Positions 6,034 through 8,122 of a stretch of 8,122 nucleotides of DNA are shown here, piece after piece. A model generated the notes under the pieces. The model saw nothing but the letters and a program-made list of their open reading frames with translations. It ran no database searches and was not told where the DNA came from. The first letter of the stretch is position 1. Every line of letters begins with the position of its first letter. The position numbers were made by a program, and so were the translations under genes. The stretch spans positions 1 through 8,122 of the forward strand of contig DAOUPU010000104.1 in assembly GCA_030625995.1 (NCBI GenBank), in the 5' to 3' direction. The DNA comes from Flavobacteriaceae bacterium. GTDB taxonomy: Bacteria; Bacteroidota; Bacteroidia; Flavobacteriales; Flavobacteriaceae.

Positions 6034-8122
6034 TTAGTTTAAGTTTAATATAATTCTGGCAAATAAATATCTACCACCTGCACCAAATTGTTGAGAGCGT
6101 CTTGAGTATTCAAATCTACCACTACTTCTGTTCGCATCGATATTTCTATCAGGATAGGTATCAAATAGGTTGCTTGAACCAACTACAAAACGCAGGCCAT
6201 TATTTGCTAAATAGCTAAAAGACAAATCATTAACAATTTTAGATCCAAAAACTTGTTGATTAGCAACATTATTAGTCGCTTCAGTAACCTCACCAAAATA
6301 AACACTTCTAAACATGATATTAAATTTATTAATGTTATAGTTAAAAGTTAAATTAACTTTAGTTCTTGGAACAGCTTCTTCTAAATAAATCCTACTGGTC
6401 TCATCAAAATAAGTATCAACCAAACCAGCGTTCTCCAGAACTTCAGAAGCATGAATATCTCCAACTTGCTTTGTTTTACCAAATGTTGCGGCTAAATCAG
6501 TTCTTAAATTACTATTTTTAAAATTAGCTTTTTGTGTTATAACAAAATCCAAACCGTAAGACTCGGTGTCAATTGCATTGGCAAAGAATGTAGCAGATCC
6601 AGCGTTAGCTTGTGCTAATAACCTTTTTAATAACTCATCACCAGCGCTTCCGTCATCACTTGGTGCAAATTGACCGGTATAAACAATTCTGTCATCAATC
6701 TTGATAAAATATCCGTCAACAGTAAAGCTTAAATTAAGGTTAGGCAACTTACCCGTAAAACCAAGGCTAACACTACTTGATTCTTCTTGTTTTAATTGAG
6801 GAATACCTAAAAGTTGAGCAGCTCTACTATCATTGGAAAAAGTACCTACCTCAGTAGGGATACCGTCAACAAAAATAGTTGAAGTACTGTTAAAATTCAA
6901 TTGATGAAGCGAAGGAGCTCTAAAGCCGGTATTACCAGAACCTCTTATCGCAAAATCATCGCCCAATTTTAATCTTGCAGCAAGTTTAAAATTAAGTGTC
7001 CCACCAAAGTCACTATAATTTTCATATCTCAACGCACCACTTACTATAAAAGCATCCGATATATCAGCCTCAACGTCAACATAAGTTGCTACACTATTTC
7101 TCGTTTTCATCAGTGCGTTATCAGGACTAAATCCAGGAAATACCTGAGATCCACCCGGTCTTGCTCTATCAAAAAAGTCTGCTACCTCGATGCTGTTCGG
7201 ATCGTTAATATCCCAAACATCACCATTAGTATCATATTTAGAATAAGAACCTTCTTCACCGGCAATTATATCATATTTTTCAACTCTATATTCAGCTCCA
7301 AAAGCAATATTTAAACCTGATAAAACATCGTCATAAAAACGACTCATATCAAAATTTGTCGTATTCTGAGTAAATGCGAACCCGCCAGCATTAAATTCAA
7401 CAGGTGTTGCATACTGCATGGTTGCGTTTGATGTGTTTTGAATATTATAATCAAAACTATTTTTCCCCCAGGTATTACTAAAATCAATATTCCAATCGCC
7501 AATCATACTTTTGATACCCGCTGCAAATGATTTATCAAGAATTGTTGAATGGATCTCAGGTAAGAAACCGTTGATATATACAGGCGTAAATGCACGTTGT
7601 TGACTTGGTAATCTATAAAAACCTGCAGCGTCACCATTTCGTATACTCATTCCACCAAAAGAATAGAGTACACTATTTTCGCTAAGAGGAACTTCTCCAT
7701 TAAAGAAAAATTTACCACTGCGTAATTTTGATTGACCAACTCGCATGTTATAATCATGACGTTGTTGACCTCTAACATTTAATTCTGATTCTGTATTATC
7801 GGCATTTAAAACTCCTTGAAGATCAGAAATGCTGGTAGAATTATTCACACCGTTCAATACATCAGATGGTAATCCAGCCGTTTGTGAAAAATCTACAATA
7901 GCATCAAAATCTGTTTGCAGCGCTAATAGATCAAAATACCCATTATTAAAGGCATTTCTTTCAACAGAATTGTAGGAATTAAAAATATTACCTTCCCATT
8001 CAATCATTCTGTTCGTTGGGTTTCTGGATTCATACATTCCGGTGAAATTAATAAAGCCACCATTTTCTCCTATACCTACACCATAATTAATTGCAACATC
8101 AACTGTTTCACCATCTGTACCA
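6034..8122 (-). CDS. TonB-dependent outer-membrane receptor (C-terminal barrel; 5' end outside window)
   Basis: The frame is open from the stop at 6034 to the right edge, 695 codons, so the Met at 8037 is internal. The 28 residues before it (containing VDVAINYGVGIGENGGFINF) read as an ordinary early barrel strand pair. Signal peptide and plug domain must lie beyond 8122. The visible part is a 22-strand-type beta-barrel with alternating aromatic and polar residues and long loops. Familiar receptor motifs are FNGEVPLSENSVLYSFGG (about 7704-7651), FYDDVLSGLNIAFGAEYR (about 7336-7283), NTGFRAPSLHQLNF (about 6933-6892), SFTVDGYFIKIDDRIV (about 6726-6679) and SSNLFDTYPDR near the C-terminus. The protein ends in a hydrophobic strand (RYLFARIILNLN). 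Such receptors take up iron complexes, cobalamin, glycans or other ligands using TonB-ExbBD energy. The sequence resembles the iron-complex-receptor type more than SusC, and no SusD gene follows. The ligand cannot be told from this window. It ends at its own terminator. Confidence 0.9.
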   Translation of the reverse strand, partial: GTDGETVDVAINYGVGIGENGGFINFTGMYESRNPTNRMIEWEGNIFNSYNSVERNAFNNGYFDLLALQTDFDAIVDFSQTAGLPSDVLNGVNNSTSISDLQGVLNADNTESELNVRGQQRHDYNMRVGQSKLRSGKFFFNGEVPLSENSVLYSFGGMSIRNGDAAGFYRLPSQQRAFTPVYINGFLPEIHSTILDKSFAAGIKSMIGDWNIDFSNTWGKNSFDYNIQNTSNATMQYATPVEFNAGGFAFTQNTTNFDMSRFYDDVLSGLNIAFGAEYRVEKYDIIAGEEGSYSKYDTNGDVWDINDPNSIEVADFFDRARPGGSQVFPGFSPDNALMKTRNSVATYVDVEADISDAFIVSGALRYENYSDFGGTLNFKLAARLKLGDDFAIRGSGNTGFRAPSLHQLNFNSTSTIFVDGIPTEVGTFSNDSRAAQLLGIPQLKQEESSSVSLGFTGKLPNLNLSFTVDGYFIKIDDRIVYTGQFAPSDDGSAGDELLKRLLAQANAGSATFFANAIDTESYGLDFVITQKANFKNSNLRTDLAATFGKTKQVGDIHASEVLENAGLVDTYFDETSRIYLEEAVPRTKVNLTFNYNINKFNIMFRSVYFGEVTEATNNVANQQVFGSKIVNDLSFSYLANNGLRFVVGSSNLFDTYPDRNIDANRSSGRFEYSRRSQQFGAGGRYLFARIILNLN

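Noticed and set aside
6034..8037. Met at 8037 as the true start of the TonB-dependent receptor
   Set aside because: The frame continues upstream to the window edge with clear barrel-type sequence, and a start there would leave no signal peptide or plug domain.

Overview
The window looks like chromosomal DNA from a member of the Bacteroidota, most likely a flavobacterium. The DNA is AT-rich. The start codons lack purine-rich Shine-Dalgarno sequences. Some upstream regions carry words resembling the Bacteroidota -7 box (TAnnTTTG). The proteins also have a flavobacterial flavour: a CcoI copper ATPase divergent from a Crp/Fnr regulator, an ornithine aminotransferase, and a large TonB-dependent receptor. 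This is inferred from content alone; I could not run a taxonomic search.

Layout. Positions 1-2491, minus strand: the end of a cbb3 cytochrome oxidase maturation cluster. The copper-transporting P-type ATPase gene ccoI (2491 to 116) is followed by the first eight codons of what looks like ccoS (24 to 1). Between them lies a strong 22-bp palindrome of FNR/CRP type. Positions 2596-3285, plus strand: a Crp/Fnr-family regulator transcribed divergently from ccoI across a 104-bp spacer. Positions 3286-3415: a convergent spacer holding several hairpins, including the rocD terminator. Positions 3416-4651, minus: rocD, ornithine aminotransferase. Positions 4756-5901, minus: a 12-TM major facilitator transporter of the YbjJ-like type. 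Positions 5985-6014: a strong intrinsic terminator. Positions 6034-8122, minus: the beta-barrel part of a TonB-dependent outer-membrane receptor whose N-terminus lies beyond the right edge.

How the parts work together. The left third is a respiratory module. CcoI is expected to supply copper for the CuB site of cbb3 oxidase, CcoS is an accessory assembly protein, and the oxidase structural genes probably follow off the left edge. The neighbouring Crp/Fnr protein keeps three of the four cysteine positions that hold the oxygen-sensing cluster in E. coli FNR, and keeps the Glu and Arg of the DNA-reading helix. The palindrome upstream of ccoS is a plausible target, placed as expected for an activator. 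The right two thirds are metabolic and transport genes (amino-acid catabolism, an MFS transporter, an outer-membrane receptor) with no evident link to the oxidase module.

I see no mobile element, CRISPR array, RNA gene or plainly novel system here. The most interesting signals are the operator between ccoI and ccoS and the incomplete FNR-like cysteine set of the regulator.
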